A DNA stretch of 64,000 nt from Vibrio sp. HI00D65 (GCF_001635455.1 NZ_LWEH01000364.1:1-64000); one strand, 5' to 3'. Positions 17,296-27,136 are shown, counted from the stretch's first letter. A program made the numbers and translations. Notes: generated by a model not told the origin, from the letters alone.

Positions 17296-19710
17296 TTAAC
17301 CTAAAACCACTTCAACCGTGTGCTCACCCGATGTAAATACCGGTGCTTTGTTGCCTGAAATCGGGTCACCATTGACCTTCATCTCAACCACGCCCTTACA
17401 CACGTTATTCGGGTTCGTGACATGAATATGATACGTCGCACCACGGAACTGACGACGGACTTTGAATTCAGGCCACTTAGCCGGAATACAAGGGTCCACC
17501 AGCAAGCCATCAATTTCAGGTCGAACACCCAGAATCCACTGCGTACCTGCAACGTATGTCCAAGATGAAGTACCAGACAGCCATGCATTGCGACCTAAGC
17601 CGAACTGTTTATGTTCGTCGCCTAAGATGTTTTGCGGGTAGCAGTATGGCTCTGACTCAAAGGTATCAATATCGTCGTTCTTCGAAGCCGGGTTAATTTG
17701 GCGGTAATACTCGTAAGCACGCTCGCCATTGCCCATTTTCGCTTCGGCAATCATCACCCATGGATTTGAATGCAGGAAGATACCGCCGTTCTCTTTCGCA
17801 CCCGGAGGATATGTCGAGACGCCACCAAGTTGTGGATCAAAGCCGTTGTAACCAGGAGTTGAAAGCTTGATACCATTGGTCGTGTTCAGCTTGTTGTAAA
17901 CCGAATCTAGCGCTTGTGTAGCACGCTCGTGTGTTGCGAAACCAGAGATCACAGGCCAGCTTTGACCGTTGGTGTAGATCTGCCCTTGTTCATTCTTATG
18001 AGAGCCAATCGGCAGGCCTTGCTCATCAAAGTAACGCACAAACCATTCGCCATCCCAACCGCACTCATTCACAGTGCGCTGCATTTGCTGGTATTGCTCT
18101 TTGAACTGAGCAGTCAGTTGTTCCTCACCGCGCAGCTCACAAAGGTCCAGCATATCGAGCAGGGCTTTACCGTACATGTTAGCTACCATCATCGACTCAG
18201 CACCTGTTGGCAGGTTCACCGTGTCATTCCAGTCTGCGAAACCTAATAACGGTAGACCGTGCTCACCCGTATTGGTGTAGGTAAATTCGATCGCGCGGCA
18301 CAAGTGATCCCAAACGGTGCCTGTTTCCACAGGATTACCCGTTTTGTCTTTTTGGTAGAACGGGATCTCTTTATTCAAGAAATCAGCGTTGCCCGTTTCT
18401 TTCACATATTGAGTGACGGCGTAGATGATCCACAGATGATCGTCACCGTAGTAATCCGGGCGATCTTCTTCTTCACGAGAGTCACCAGCGTTCGCTTCCA
18501 TGGTTGATGGGAAGAACTGGTGCATCGCAGAACCATTGATGTTTTGCACCGATAGTAGACATTCAATAAACTCACGCGCCTCTTCTGGCATATGAGTAAT
18601 AACGCCCAATGTATCTTGTGAAGAATCACGGAAACCGATACCACGCGCGCCATAACCGAGCTGATAAAGAGACAGATAACGAGACCAATTTTTGGTGGTG
18701 TGACATTGGCGTGGGTTGTGTACGTTAAGCATCGAGTTCATTGCTTGGTCTGGCGTTTCAACCTGAACCGCTTGTAGGTAAGAATCCCAGTGCTCAGCCA
18801 ATTCAGAGAATGCCGAGTCAACCACTTGGTGGTCACGGTATTTAGCCAGTAAAGGCTGCGCTGCTTCTAGGCTTTCTTCTTGTGCAATTTGTACAACTGT
18901 ACGCTCTGTCTGCTCTGGAGATAACCACCCTAAACGCAGATTCAGCGCACCGATGTTGTCACCACGCAAACACTCAGTATTACATAGCTCGTCGTTTTCT
19001 AGCGCTTGCGGCGCAGCCCATGTACCGTAACCAAACTGACCAAGGAATGACTGGCGATCGCCATCAAATGAAGTCGCAGGGCGATCCGCTGTCATCAGAT
19101 TTACCGCACAGTCACGCTTCATGAAAGCATACTGCTCAAGCACGGTGTGACCCGATTCTTGTTGATGCGCTTTAAGCGTCATGGTTTGTGGAACCCAATC
19201 GGCATTTAATAGCTGCTTAAGTGCATCAAAGTGAGTGAATTCGTAGACAGGCACGACATCAACGTGTAGTGCTTTGCCTGAAATGTTGGTGACTTTGATG
19301 TCTTGTAGTAGTACTTGGTCTGATTTTGGTACGAAGAAGGTCGCTTCACAACGCACACCAAACGCTTCTGCAATGATGGTGGTGTAAGACAAGCCTGTGT
19401 GGTTTTCAAACTTATCAAGTGGCTTCAGAGTTGGGGTGTAGAAAGGTGAGAACACCTCCACGTTGCCCGCTTCATCACGCACCTTGAGGTACATGGTCGA
19501 GCCTTTGAAGTCTGAGTTTGGCAGCTGAGCAATGTACTTGGTAATACGGTTCAGTGCTGGATCACCTTTACACAACAACACACCGCCGTTGCTATCGACA
19601 ATGCCACCGAAATCTAATGTGCCTACATAGTTACACCATTTAATCGGTGTACACGGCGTGATTGCTACGTATTCTTTGTTTTTATCGTCAAAATATCCGA
19701 ATTTCATCAT
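17296..19710 (-). CDS. GH94 phosphorylase, cellobiose phosphorylase type
   Basis: An 804-residue cytosolic enzyme that would split a beta-1,4 (or beta-1,3) glucobiose with phosphate into glucose 1-phosphate and glucose. Family landmarks: GFRDSSQD near residue 355, YYGDDHLW near 420, and GFADWND near 490, whose first Asp is the general acid in cellobiose phosphorylases. GGIFLHSNPW and the WILGVRPE segment near 740 complete the catalytic domain. The length fits cellobiose phosphorylase (about 800-820). Start 19710 (MMKFGYF) follows an AGGG site at 6 bases. Last gene of the long minus-strand ABC operon. Laminaribiose or cellodextrin specificity cannot be excluded from sequence. Confidence 0.88.
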   Translation of the reverse strand: MMKFGYFDDKNKEYVAITPCTPIKWCNYVGTLDFGGIVDSNGGVLLCKGDPALNRITKYIAQLPNSDFKGSTMYLKVRDEAGNVEVFSPFYTPTLKPLDKFENHTGLSYTTIIAEAFGVRCEATFFVPKSDQVLLQDIKVTNISGKALHVDVVPVYEFTHFDALKQLLNADWVPQTMTLKAHQQESGHTVLEQYAFMKRDCAVNLMTADRPATSFDGDRQSFLGQFGYGTWAAPQALENDELCNTECLRGDNIGALNLRLGWLSPEQTERTVVQIAQEESLEAAQPLLAKYRDHQVVDSAFSELAEHWDSYLQAVQVETPDQAMNSMLNVHNPRQCHTTKNWSRYLSLYQLGYGARGIGFRDSSQDTLGVITHMPEEAREFIECLLSVQNINGSAMHQFFPSTMEANAGDSREEEDRPDYYGDDHLWIIYAVTQYVKETGNADFLNKEIPFYQKDKTGNPVETGTVWDHLCRAIEFTYTNTGEHGLPLLGFADWNDTVNLPTGAESMMVANMYGKALLDMLDLCELRGEEQLTAQFKEQYQQMQRTVNECGWDGEWFVRYFDEQGLPIGSHKNEQGQIYTNGQSWPVISGFATHERATQALDSVYNKLNTTNGIKLSTPGYNGFDPQLGGVSTYPPGAKENGGIFLHSNPWVMIAEAKMGNGERAYEYYRQINPASKNDDIDTFESEPYCYPQNILGDEHKQFGLGRNAWLSGTSSWTYVAGTQWILGVRPEIDGLLVDPCIPAKWPEFKVRRQFRGATYHIHVTNPNNVCKGVVEMKVNGDPISGNKAPVFTSGEHTVEVVLG

Positions 19711-19802
19711 CACTATCCCTAGCCCCTCCCAATTCAGGAGGAGCCAAAACAATTTGTCGTAAGTAGATTGGTATCAGCTCGTTGGCTGACTTAAATTGAC
19801 TG

Positions 19803-19827
19803 GCGAGCTAGTAATTGACTAGCTCGC
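19803..19827 (-). promoter_or_regulatory. Hairpin overlapping the malK-type stop codon, before the GH94 gene
   Basis: GCGAGCTAG, 7-base loop, CTAGCTCGC. The stop codon of the ATPase gene (19819-19821) lies within the stem, and no T-tract follows. It could protect or process the mRNA between the ATPase and GH94 coding parts. Confidence 0.5.
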
Positions 19828-20910
19828 TAGCGAGTTCTCGCTCAGTGCGTCGAACAGGTGGAAAGCATCCAAATCTAAGTAAAGTGTCAGTTCTTTCACA
19901 TCCACTTCAGCAGCTTGGGTCTCAACCATCAGCGGTTGGCCGCCGATTTCTGTTTTCAGAAGAATGCTCGCACCTAGTAGTTCCTTGTCTTTGATTTTCA
20001 CAGTGAATGGCAGCACACGGTCGTGGTCAACTTGCTCAGCACGTAGGTGGATGTCTGTTGGACGAACACCAAAGTGAAGCGCTAGGTTTTTAGAAGCCAG
20101 GGATGTAAAACGCTCCGGCAGTGGGATATGAACATCACCAAGTTCAACGAAGTATTCACCCTCTTTTTCAATCAGCTTAGCTTCCAACATATTCATTGAC
20201 GGGTTACCAATGAATTGCGCAACAAACTTGTTAGCTGGACGTTGGAACACCTCGGTTGGTGTGCCTACTTGAGCAACGTAACCGTCTTTCAAAATCACGA
20301 TGCGATCTGCTAGTGTCATCGCTTCGATCTGGTCGTGTGTAACGTAGATCGTGGTGGTTTTCAGCTCGCGGTGTAGGTGTTTGATCTCTTCACGCATCAC
20401 GCCACGAAGTTTTGCATCTAGGTTAGAGAGCGGCTCATCAAACAAGAACACTTTCGGAGTACGAACCATCGCGCGGCCCATGGCTACACGCTGACGCTGA
20501 CCACCAGAAAGCTCTTTTGGCTTACGGTCTAGTAGCGGGTCAAGCTCTAGCATTTTCGCAGCTTTGCGTACTTCTACGTCAATCTCAGCCTTTGGCATCC
20601 CCTTCAGCTTTAGAGCGAAAGCGATGTTTTCGTATACCGTCATGTGTGGGTACAACGCGTAACTTTGGAATACCATTGCTAAATCGCGGTCTTTTGCATC
20701 AACCTTGTTCATCACTTTGCCACCAACCACGATATCGCCAGAGCTGATGCTTTCTAGGCCTGCAAGCATACGAAGTGTGGTCGACTTACCACAGCCAGAT
20801 GGGCCAAGGAAAACCACGAACTCACCGTCTCCAACCGTAAAATCAAACTCTTTAACCACTTCAACATCACCGAATGATTTCTTGATGTTTTTGAATTCTA
20901 CTTTAGCCAT
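19819..20910 (-). CDS. Sugar ABC importer ATPase (MalK/MsmK/UgpC family)
   Basis: A 363-residue ATPase energising the neighbouring sugar permeases. It shows Walker A GPSGCGKST (about 38-46), signature LSGGQRQRVAMGRAMV (about 134), Walker B FLFDEPLSNLDAKLR and the switch His in YVTHDQIEAMT. A C-terminal TOBE-type regulatory domain follows (FIGNPSMNMLEAKL onward, LHFGVRPTDIHL). The start codon overlaps the stop codon of the GH1 gene by one base (TAATG), implying translational coupling. Confidence 0.92.
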   Translation of the reverse strand: MAKVEFKNIKKSFGDVEVVKEFDFTVGDGEFVVFLGPSGCGKSTTLRMLAGLESISSGDIVVGGKVMNKVDAKDRDLAMVFQSYALYPHMTVYENIAFALKLKGMPKAEIDVEVRKAAKMLELDPLLDRKPKELSGGQRQRVAMGRAMVRTPKVFLFDEPLSNLDAKLRGVMREEIKHLHRELKTTTIYVTHDQIEAMTLADRIVILKDGYVAQVGTPTEVFQRPANKFVAQFIGNPSMNMLEAKLIEKEGEYFVELGDVHIPLPERFTSLASKNLALHFGVRPTDIHLRAEQVDHDRVLPFTVKIKDKELLGASILLKTEIGGQPLMVETQAAEVDVKELTLYLDLDAFHLFDALSENSLAS

Positions 20911-22259
20911 TATCTGTTCTCCTCAGCGCGCTCTTGAAGCATGTTTCGGTACGCAATTGCGCTCTGTTTCAGTGTTCTTTCTTGGGTGGTGTAATCAACA
21001 TGGACGATGCCAAAGCGTTGACAGTAGCCGAATGCCCACTCAAAGTTATCCATCAGACTCCACGCAAAGTAGCCATCAACTTTCACACCCGCTTCAACAG
21101 CATTGTGCACAGCTTCGATGTGGCCTTGGAAGTAACGAACACGTTGGTCATCCATCACTTGTCCGTTAACACACTCGTCGTTACCTGCTGCACCATTCTC
21201 TGTGATGTAGATAGGCGGCATGTTTTCGTAACGAGCATCCAGTCTTACCAATAAATCAGTTAAACCTTGTGGGTTGATTTCCCAGCCGATGTAAGTGTGT
21301 TCTGCATCAGTCTGTTTTACTGATTCGATGTCGCCATTCTCATTGAAGCGAGCGACGTTGCGTGTGTAGTAGTTGATACCGATGTAATCAACCGGTGCAC
21401 TGATGATGTCTAGATCGCCTTCTAAAATCATCGGCATGTACATCGCTTGACGGTCGACTACTGGCTGTGGGTATTCACCTTTCAGTACAGGGTCGATGAA
21501 CCAGTGGTAGTTCTCTGCTTCACAGTAGTCTGCAGCGCCTTGGTCTTGCGGTGTCAGTGGGTAAGCCGGAGTCGCATTAAATACCACGCCATGCTTAGCA
21601 TGAGGTGCATTCTTACGAAGAATCGGCATCGCCAATCCATGACCTAGCATTAAGTGGTGAGAGGCTAAGAAACCTTCTTTTTCACCCTTGATACCTGGTG
21701 CATGCTCGCCCCAACGGTAACCTAAGAACGCAGATACAAACGGTTCGTTCAATGTGGTGTAAACATCAATTTTATTGCCAAAGTAGTTACTCACCACTTC
21801 TGCATATTCTGCAAACTTGTAAGACGTTTCACGGTTTAACCAGCCGCCTTTGTCTTCTAGGTATTGCGGTAGATCCCAGTGATAAAGTGTCACGAACACC
21901 TTCATTCCACGGGCATGACATTCATCGATGATCTGCTCGTAAAACTCTAGGCCTTGCTGATTCACCACACCGTCTTGCGGCAAGATACGTGGCCATGCAA
22001 TTGATAGGCGGTATGCATCAACACCTAAGCCTTGGATCATCTCGATATCTTGTTGCCACAAGTGGTAGTGATCACACGCCACATCACCACTGTCGCCGTT
22101 ATCTACCTTACCTGGCGTCTTACAAAACGTGTCCCAGATAGACGGTGTACGACCGCCCTCTTCAACGCCGCCTTCAATTTGGTATGAAGATGTCGCGACA
22201 CCGAATACAAATTCCTTACTGCGTAACTTTGAATCACTTGGAAGTTGAAATTTATTCAT
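20910..22259 (-). CDS. GH1 family beta-glucosidase
   Basis: A 449-residue retaining glycosidase with a (beta/alpha)8 barrel. FGVATSSYQIEGG opens the domain, TLNEP near residue 168 carries the acid/base Glu, and YITENGAA near 354 carries the nucleophile Glu. No signal peptide, so it acts in the cytoplasm on imported beta-glucosides or cellodextrins. It sits between the permease genes and the ATPase gene of the importer, 17 bases from the permease stop codon, which ties its substrate to the transporter cargo. The length is normal for the family. 6-phospho-beta-glucosidase is less likely because the partner is an ABC importer, not a PTS. Confidence 0.92.
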   Translation of the reverse strand: MNKFQLPSDSKLRSKEFVFGVATSSYQIEGGVEEGGRTPSIWDTFCKTPGKVDNGDSGDVACDHYHLWQQDIEMIQGLGVDAYRLSIAWPRILPQDGVVNQQGLEFYEQIIDECHARGMKVFVTLYHWDLPQYLEDKGGWLNRETSYKFAEYAEVVSNYFGNKIDVYTTLNEPFVSAFLGYRWGEHAPGIKGEKEGFLASHHLMLGHGLAMPILRKNAPHAKHGVVFNATPAYPLTPQDQGAADYCEAENYHWFIDPVLKGEYPQPVVDRQAMYMPMILEGDLDIISAPVDYIGINYYTRNVARFNENGDIESVKQTDAEHTYIGWEINPQGLTDLLVRLDARYENMPPIYITENGAAGNDECVNGQVMDDQRVRYFQGHIEAVHNAVEAGVKVDGYFAWSLMDNFEWAFGYCQRFGIVHVDYTTQERTLKQSAIAYRNMLQERAEENR

Positions 22260-22276
22260 TGTTATAACCCTTAAAC

Positions 22277-23170
22277 CTAACCTTTAACTGCGCCGGACGT
22301 TAAACCACTGATCATCTGTTTCGATGCGAACAGGTATGTAATCACGAGTGGTAAAATAGAAATTGTGGTACCTAGCATTACCGCGCCCCATGGCGTATTC
22401 GGAATACCTTGAACACTTCGTAGTGCTTGTGTGATGACGTAATTGTCAGGGTTGTTCAGTACCACAAGAGGCTGCATAAACATGTTCCAGAAGAAAACGA
22501 ACTGCACGATAGCGAGTGTTGCTAGTGCTGGTTTCATCAGTGGCAGTACCACACTCCAGTACGTTCTGAATTCACCTGCACCATCTAACTTCGCTGCTTC
22601 TAAGAGCTCTTTAGGAATCGATGCAATCACATGCTGACGCATCAAGAAGATACCAAACGGCGTGGTTGTGAACGGTAGCCAAACCGCCATGTGGTTATCC
22701 AATAATCCTAAGAATTTCACGATCATGAAGTAAGGGATCAAGCTAAGCACTGGCGGAATCGCCATTGAGCCAACCAGCATGCCGAACAACACGTTCTTAC
22801 CGCGGAACTTAAACACAGCAAATGCGTAACCACCCATGCTACAAAACAGCAGCGAAATGGTGGTGCCTAAGAAAGCCACGTAAATAGAGTTAAACATCGC
22901 TTTCCAAAACGGCATGATTTCTAGTAGCTTCGCGTAGTTCACCATTAGACTATCGCCAATCGCAAAGCTGATGCCCGAACCAAAGATCTCCGAACGGTCA
23001 CGTGTTGAAAGCAGTGCTGACCACACAAACGGGAACACCGTAATGATTGCGGAAACAATCAGTAATATGCCGAGCATGACCATCAAGATCTTAGTCATGA
23101 TGTACATGGTGCGTTCACTTGGCATTAGGCCACTTAGTGGTGAGGTATTTGTCTTAATTGATGTCGACAT
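22277..23170 (-). CDS. Sugar ABC importer permease, MalG-type
   Basis: A 297-residue inner-membrane permease with about six membrane helices. The cytoplasmic EAA loop reads ELLEAAKLDGAGEFRTYWSV, the docking site for the ATPase. The C-terminus (SKQMISGLTSGAVKG) is typical of the MalG class. Its start lies one base beyond the stop of the upstream permease, so the two are made together. It forms the channel with the MalF-type partner. Confidence 0.92.
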   Translation of the reverse strand: MSTSIKTNTSPLSGLMPSERTMYIMTKILMVMLGILLIVSAIITVFPFVWSALLSTRDRSEIFGSGISFAIGDSLMVNYAKLLEIMPFWKAMFNSIYVAFLGTTISLLFCSMGGYAFAVFKFRGKNVLFGMLVGSMAIPPVLSLIPYFMIVKFLGLLDNHMAVWLPFTTTPFGIFLMRQHVIASIPKELLEAAKLDGAGEFRTYWSVVLPLMKPALATLAIVQFVFFWNMFMQPLVVLNNPDNYVITQALRSVQGIPNTPWGAVMLGTTISILPLVITYLFASKQMISGLTSGAVKG

Positions 23171-23171
23171 C

Positions 23172-24158
23172 TTAATGTTCCCCTAAGCCTTTCTTACCGA
23201 AGAATAAAAATTGAACTAAAGTACAAGACGCGATCAGTGCAAACAGAAGCCATGAAATTGCTGACGCTGTGCCCATCTCTAACCATTCCCAACCCACTTT
23301 GTAGAGGTACATAGAGATAGTTAAACCAGATTGACCTGTACCACCGGTACCACGTGTTAGAACGAACGGTTCTTCAAACATTTGCAGGTTACCGATAATG
23401 GTCATGGTGATTGCAAAAAAGATGAATGGACGAATCATTGGTAGTGAGATGTTCCAGAAGCGGCGGAAGGCATTCGCACCATCCATACGTGCAGCTTCTA
23501 AAATGTCTTTAGGAATCGTCATTAAACCTGTGGTGTAAAGGACGATGTTAAAACCTGTGTATTTCCAGAAAACCATGATCGCGATAGACGGCTTCACCAT
23601 AGTGGCATCGTCTAACCAGCGGATTGGTTGAAAATCGTTAACCCAAGCAAATGCCCAACCAAACAGCGTGCTATCGGCCAATGCCATTAGCGTTTGGTTG
23701 ATAATCCCTGAGTTAGGAGAATACATATTGAAGAAAATCAGTGACGCTGCGACCGTTGATGTGATGAACGGTAGGAAGTACGCCGATGTTAGCCAGTGAC
23801 GCATGCGGTCACCCATTGAAACCAACATGTAAGCCACAGGAATAGCAATTAAGTGCTGTGCCACACCCGATGTGATAGCTAGCCACAATGTGTTCTTTAA
23901 TGAACGCCATAGCCACGGGTCAGTCAATGCAATGTGATAGTTCTCAAAACCAACGAACTCCATTGCATCCATGCCCTGTACTGGGTTCCATTCGTGGAAC
24001 GACAGATAAACAGAGAACAACAGCGGGAAGATCCCAAATACAGAAAAAATGATCAGAAACGGCAGAAGGAATCCATACGGTGTAAGCGCTTTCAAACTCA
24101 GACGAGAAAAAAGGCTTTGCTCCGAAGGTTCTATCGTTGTGCTCGCTGTATGATTCAT
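23172..24158 (-). CDS. Sugar ABC importer permease, MalF-type
   Basis: A 328-residue inner-membrane permease, first helix near residues 30-55 (YGFLLPFLIIFSVFGIFPLL). The EAA loop DILEAARMDGANAFRRFWNI lies near 215. Together with the MalG-type subunit and the ATPase it forms the importer for the sugar delivered by the binding protein. The gene follows the binding-protein gene after a 66-base gap that holds an attenuator-like hairpin. Confidence 0.92.
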   Translation of the reverse strand: MNHTASTTIEPSEQSLFSRLSLKALTPYGFLLPFLIIFSVFGIFPLLFSVYLSFHEWNPVQGMDAMEFVGFENYHIALTDPWLWRSLKNTLWLAITSGVAQHLIAIPVAYMLVSMGDRMRHWLTSAYFLPFITSTVAASLIFFNMYSPNSGIINQTLMALADSTLFGWAFAWVNDFQPIRWLDDATMVKPSIAIMVFWKYTGFNIVLYTTGLMTIPKDILEAARMDGANAFRRFWNISLPMIRPFIFFAITMTIIGNLQMFEEPFVLTRGTGGTGQSGLTISMYLYKVGWEWLEMGTASAISWLLFALIASCTLVQFLFFGKKGLGEH

Positions 24159-24172
24159 AGTAACGACCTCTT

Positions 24173-24200
24173 AAAAAGGAAGCGCGTTCTCCACGCTTCC
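24173..24200 (-). terminator. Attenuator-like terminator between binding-protein and permease genes
   Basis: On the minus strand GGAAGCG, a 9-base loop, then CGCTTCC followed by TTTTT. It stands directly after the binding-protein gene, where partial termination would make more binding protein than membrane subunits, as is common in ABC importer operons. Confidence 0.8.
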
Positions 24201-24224
24201 TCACTTACTCAAAGTAATAACAAA

Positions 24225-25472
24225 TTAAAGATTACGCGTACGACGCTTGATTAGGCGCTCTGCCTCTTTAAGTGCAGTTTCGATGTCCTTGCCTTCATCA
24301 AGTACTTCCATCAATGCGTTCTCTAAAATAATAGAACGTGCTACGTGGTCGCCTTGAGCTGGAGATACTGGCTTGATGTTCTGTGCCACTTCTGCGAATA
24401 GAAGACGCGCTTTCTGTCCACCTAGGAACTCCACCTCTTCTTGGAAAAGCTCATCGTCATATGTCGTTACGTTCGCAGGGAAAGCCGCAATCGTTTCGAA
24501 GTGCTTAAGTTGAACATCACGGTCAGTCGTCATGTATTCAATAAGTGCCCATGCTTCATCTGGGTTGTCAGATTGCGTTGGGATAGATAGGAATGAACCA
24601 CCCCAGCTGCCGTAAATGCCATCAGGTAGGTTTTCTACTGCCCACTTACCTTTGGTTTCAGGTGCGATCCAGTTATTTAGGTGACCAAGTAGCCAAGCGC
24701 CAGAAAGTTGAGTTGCAAATGTACCGTTGCGGAAGCCTTCGTACCATTCGTTAGACCAAGCTAAAATGCGGCCATCTAAGCCTTTGTCACGAATCTCTTT
24801 TGCTACTTCAAAAGCATGAACAAAACGCTCAGATGTCACAACTGGGTTACCATCTTTATCGAAGTAAAGACCTTCGCCTTCAGGAACCGTTGTAAAGATG
24901 ATAGCTTGTGCCACGTCGGCTGCTGAAGCGATAAGTTGTACGTTTTGCTCTTTCAGCTTCTCACCCGCAGCGATGTATGAATCCCAGTCTTTGATTGCGT
25001 CTTCAACATTGATGCCCGCTTTTTCAAACACGTCGGTACGGTAGTACATAACACCTGGGCCCAGGTCAACAGGAATACCGTACATGTCGCCATCAGCACC
25101 TTTACCTTGCGCCCATGCATATGGTGCGAATCGCTCTTGGTACTTATCAGCACCGTAGTTTTCAGACAGGTTTACTAGACCACCAGAACTTACGAATGGA
25201 CCAATTTTCTCAACGTCCACAACAATCACGTCACCCGCACCAGAGCCGGTTGCTAAGTTAGTGGTTAGTTTCGTGTGGTGGTCACCGTGGTTGTTCATAA
25301 GGTAATCCACCTTGATCCCTGTTTCCTTTTCGAAATCAGGCAGTAATACCTTCAGGCTGCTATCGAAATCTGGGAAGCCATCGAAACGAATCTCTTTGTC
25401 AGCAGCATTAACAGCTGTTGCACCTAGTCCTAAAGCAACCGCGCATGAAAGCGCTAAGGTCTTAAATTTCAT
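24225..25472 (-). CDS. Sugar ABC importer periplasmic binding protein
   Basis: A 415-residue family 1 (MalE-like) solute-binding protein. The signal peptide MKFKTLALSCAVALGLGATA is cut near NAADKE. Mature landmarks include IRFDGFPDFDSSLKVLLPDF, ETGIKVDYLMNN, GIPVDLGPGVMYYRTDVFEKAG and GSWGGSFLSIPTQSDN, typical of the hinge and sugar cleft, which has many Trp and Tyr residues. It delivers oligosaccharide to the permeases. The context (GH1, GH94, GH116) points to beta-glucosides or cellodextrins. The gene is 18 bases after the LacI-type gene. Confidence 0.9.
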   Translation of the reverse strand: MKFKTLALSCAVALGLGATAVNAADKEIRFDGFPDFDSSLKVLLPDFEKETGIKVDYLMNNHGDHHTKLTTNLATGSGAGDVIVVDVEKIGPFVSSGGLVNLSENYGADKYQERFAPYAWAQGKGADGDMYGIPVDLGPGVMYYRTDVFEKAGINVEDAIKDWDSYIAAGEKLKEQNVQLIASAADVAQAIIFTTVPEGEGLYFDKDGNPVVTSERFVHAFEVAKEIRDKGLDGRILAWSNEWYEGFRNGTFATQLSGAWLLGHLNNWIAPETKGKWAVENLPDGIYGSWGGSFLSIPTQSDNPDEAWALIEYMTTDRDVQLKHFETIAAFPANVTTYDDELFQEEVEFLGGQKARLLFAEVAQNIKPVSPAQGDHVARSIILENALMEVLDEGKDIETALKEAERLIKRRTRNL

Positions 25473-25490
25473 GTTCTATCCTTAATATTT

Positions 25491-26498
25491 TTATAGGGCA
25501 ATGAGTAAATCCGATACCGAGTTTCTAGTGACCAACGTCGGCAACAATTTAAAATTCACGTCATGTTTAATTTTCTTTAGCTTTTGCAGAATGAGCTGAA
25601 CCGCTTCAATGCTCATCTCTTCAATAGGGAAATTAATGGTGGTCAAACTAGGGGTCAGATAACGCGCGAAGATGGTGTTATCGAAGCCCACAAGAGAGAT
25701 GTCTTTTGGTACCGACAATCCCTCTTTATGCAGAACTTCGAAGGCGCCAAATGCCATGTGATCGTTTGAAGCAAATACCGCTGTAAAGTGGCATTTTCTG
25801 TTAATCAACTTCTTCATAGCACTATTGCCAGTCTCTTCAGTAAATCCCGCCTCAGAGACCAAGGCTTCATCGTATGGCACACCGGCTTCCTCCAGTGCCT
25901 TGCGATACCCCTGCAAACGCCCCCTAGCGTCTGCTTTGTCTAAAGGCCCGGTAATACACGCGATATCTTTATGCCCCTTTTGCAAAAGATATTGAGTAGC
26001 GAGTAGCCCCCCGACTTCGTTATCAATATCAATACAACTCATCGCCATTTCTGGGATGAAGCGGTTAATTAAAACCACAGGGGTCCCCTGTTCTTCCAAT
26101 TCAATTAAATAATCATCACTGAGCAGTTGAGTATGAAGAATCAAGGCATCGACACGACGCCCCAACAGAAACTCCACCGACTCGCGCTGCCCTTGTTCAG
26201 TATTTGACCCCGCAGTAACAACAGCGTGGTAACCAAAGCGGCGTAGGTTTTCTTCTATGCAGTGCAAAATGCCTGAGTAGAAAGAGCCACCCAGTTCAGG
26301 AACAACAACACCCACGCTGCCAGTACGACTTGAAGCCAAAGCCTGAGCGATAGAGTTCGGGCGATAACCCAACTCTTTGATCGCCTTTTCAACCTTTAGC
26401 TTCTTGTCGTGGCTCACTCTACTGGTGCCGTTAATCACTCTAGACACTGTCGCTTGAGACACACCTGCATACTCTGATACGTGTTTAATTGTTGCCAC
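25491..26498 (-). CDS. LacI-type regulator of the beta-glucoside operon
   Basis: A 335-residue regulator, first gene of the ABC operon. Helix-turn-helix: TIKHVSEYAGVSQATVSRVI near residues 3-22, then the hinge helix region and a sugar-sensing core (VGVVVPELGGSFYSGILHCI at about 62, FAVFASNDHMAFGAFEVL-like segment near 235, VGFDNTIFARYLTPSLTT near 280). It most likely represses its own operon and the porin gene through the palindromes at 26522, 26621 and 28624-28775 and is released by a glucoside or cellobiose. It is similar in class to CelR/CebR regulators. Confidence 0.9.
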   Translation of the reverse strand: MATIKHVSEYAGVSQATVSRVINGTSRVSHDKKLKVEKAIKELGYRPNSIAQALASSRTGSVGVVVPELGGSFYSGILHCIEENLRRFGYHAVVTAGSNTEQGQRESVEFLLGRRVDALILHTQLLSDDYLIELEEQGTPVVLINRFIPEMAMSCIDIDNEVGGLLATQYLLQKGHKDIACITGPLDKADARGRLQGYRKALEEAGVPYDEALVSEAGFTEETGNSAMKKLINRKCHFTAVFASNDHMAFGAFEVLHKEGLSVPKDISLVGFDNTIFARYLTPSLTTINFPIEEMSIEAVQLILQKLKKIKHDVNFKLLPTLVTRNSVSDLLIAL

Positions 26499-26521
26499 TC
26501 GAACCTCGATACTTCATTAGC

Positions 26522-26537
26522 TTGTAACCGCTTACAA
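26522..26537. promoter_or_regulatory. LacI-type operator before the ABC operon (site 1)
   Basis: TTGTAACCGCTTACAA is a near-perfect palindrome with a central CG, the usual shape of LacI/GalR operators. It lies 24 bases upstream of the regulator start codon, between the probable promoter and the gene. Confidence 0.7.
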
Positions 26538-26620
26538 AATGATTATTGAGAAATTACTTATTCCTTGAAGTGAGTGTCATCACACTAAACTTGAAGGTAA
26601 AAAGGCAGGATTTGGAAATC

Positions 26621-26636
26621 TTGAAAGCGCTTACAG
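26621..26636. promoter_or_regulatory. LacI-type operator before the ABC operon (site 2)
   Basis: TTGAAAGCGCTTACAG, a second palindrome with central GCGC about 99 bases from site 1. Two sites at this distance could allow looping by a tetrameric repressor, or the second may bind a relative such as a purine or catabolite regulator. Confidence 0.55.
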
Positions 26637-27110
26637 ATTCACTTCACGCCATGAAACTGTTTCATGGAATTCTTACTCACTTAATCAGAACGACATCTTG
26701 TTATTTGCTGCCAGGGTGAAAGTGAGAACGTTTAAACCCCGATTCTTCAAAAGCATTATTCGGAGGTGAACCCGCAACAGACGGTAATATGCGGGTCAAA
26801 ATTGACCACTATTATTTCAGTGGCTATGCGAAATTGTATGGGAACATTTCAATCAATCCTAAGGTCCGATGAACCTCTTCTCGGCATAAAAATCAGAATA
26901 GATATAACACTTTCAATGATGCCCACATTCACAACCGCTTCCTGAATCCTGGTAGTAACAACAATAATGGAATGAGTAAGGTAAGTTCCTTTCGAACCAA
27001 GATATCTACTGCCACTAGCTCTATAAAAACGGAACAATAGCGTGTTGCGAATAAGAGCTAACTGTAGCTGGGAGAACAGAGTTTTAAGATGAAACTAAGA
27101 TCTAGTGGCG
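26637..27110. other. Non-coding stretch between the beta-glucoside operon promoter and the porin terminator
   Basis: About 470 bases. A small hairpin ACCCGCA/TGCGGGT lies at 26770-26796. Only short open frames without ribosome binding sites occur. No gene or element was recognised. Confidence 0.4.
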
Positions 27111-27136
27111 AAAAAAAGGGCACTAAGAATGTGCCC
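27111..27136 (-). terminator. Rho-independent terminator after the porin gene
   Basis: On the minus strand GGGCAC, a 7-base loop, GTGCCC, then seven T residues. It is about 150 bases downstream of the porin stop codon, leaving a long 3' untranslated region. Confidence 0.85.

Noticed and set aside
26849..27037. 62-codon minus-strand frame in the stretch before the porin terminator
   Set aside because: No ribosome binding site and no recognisable features.
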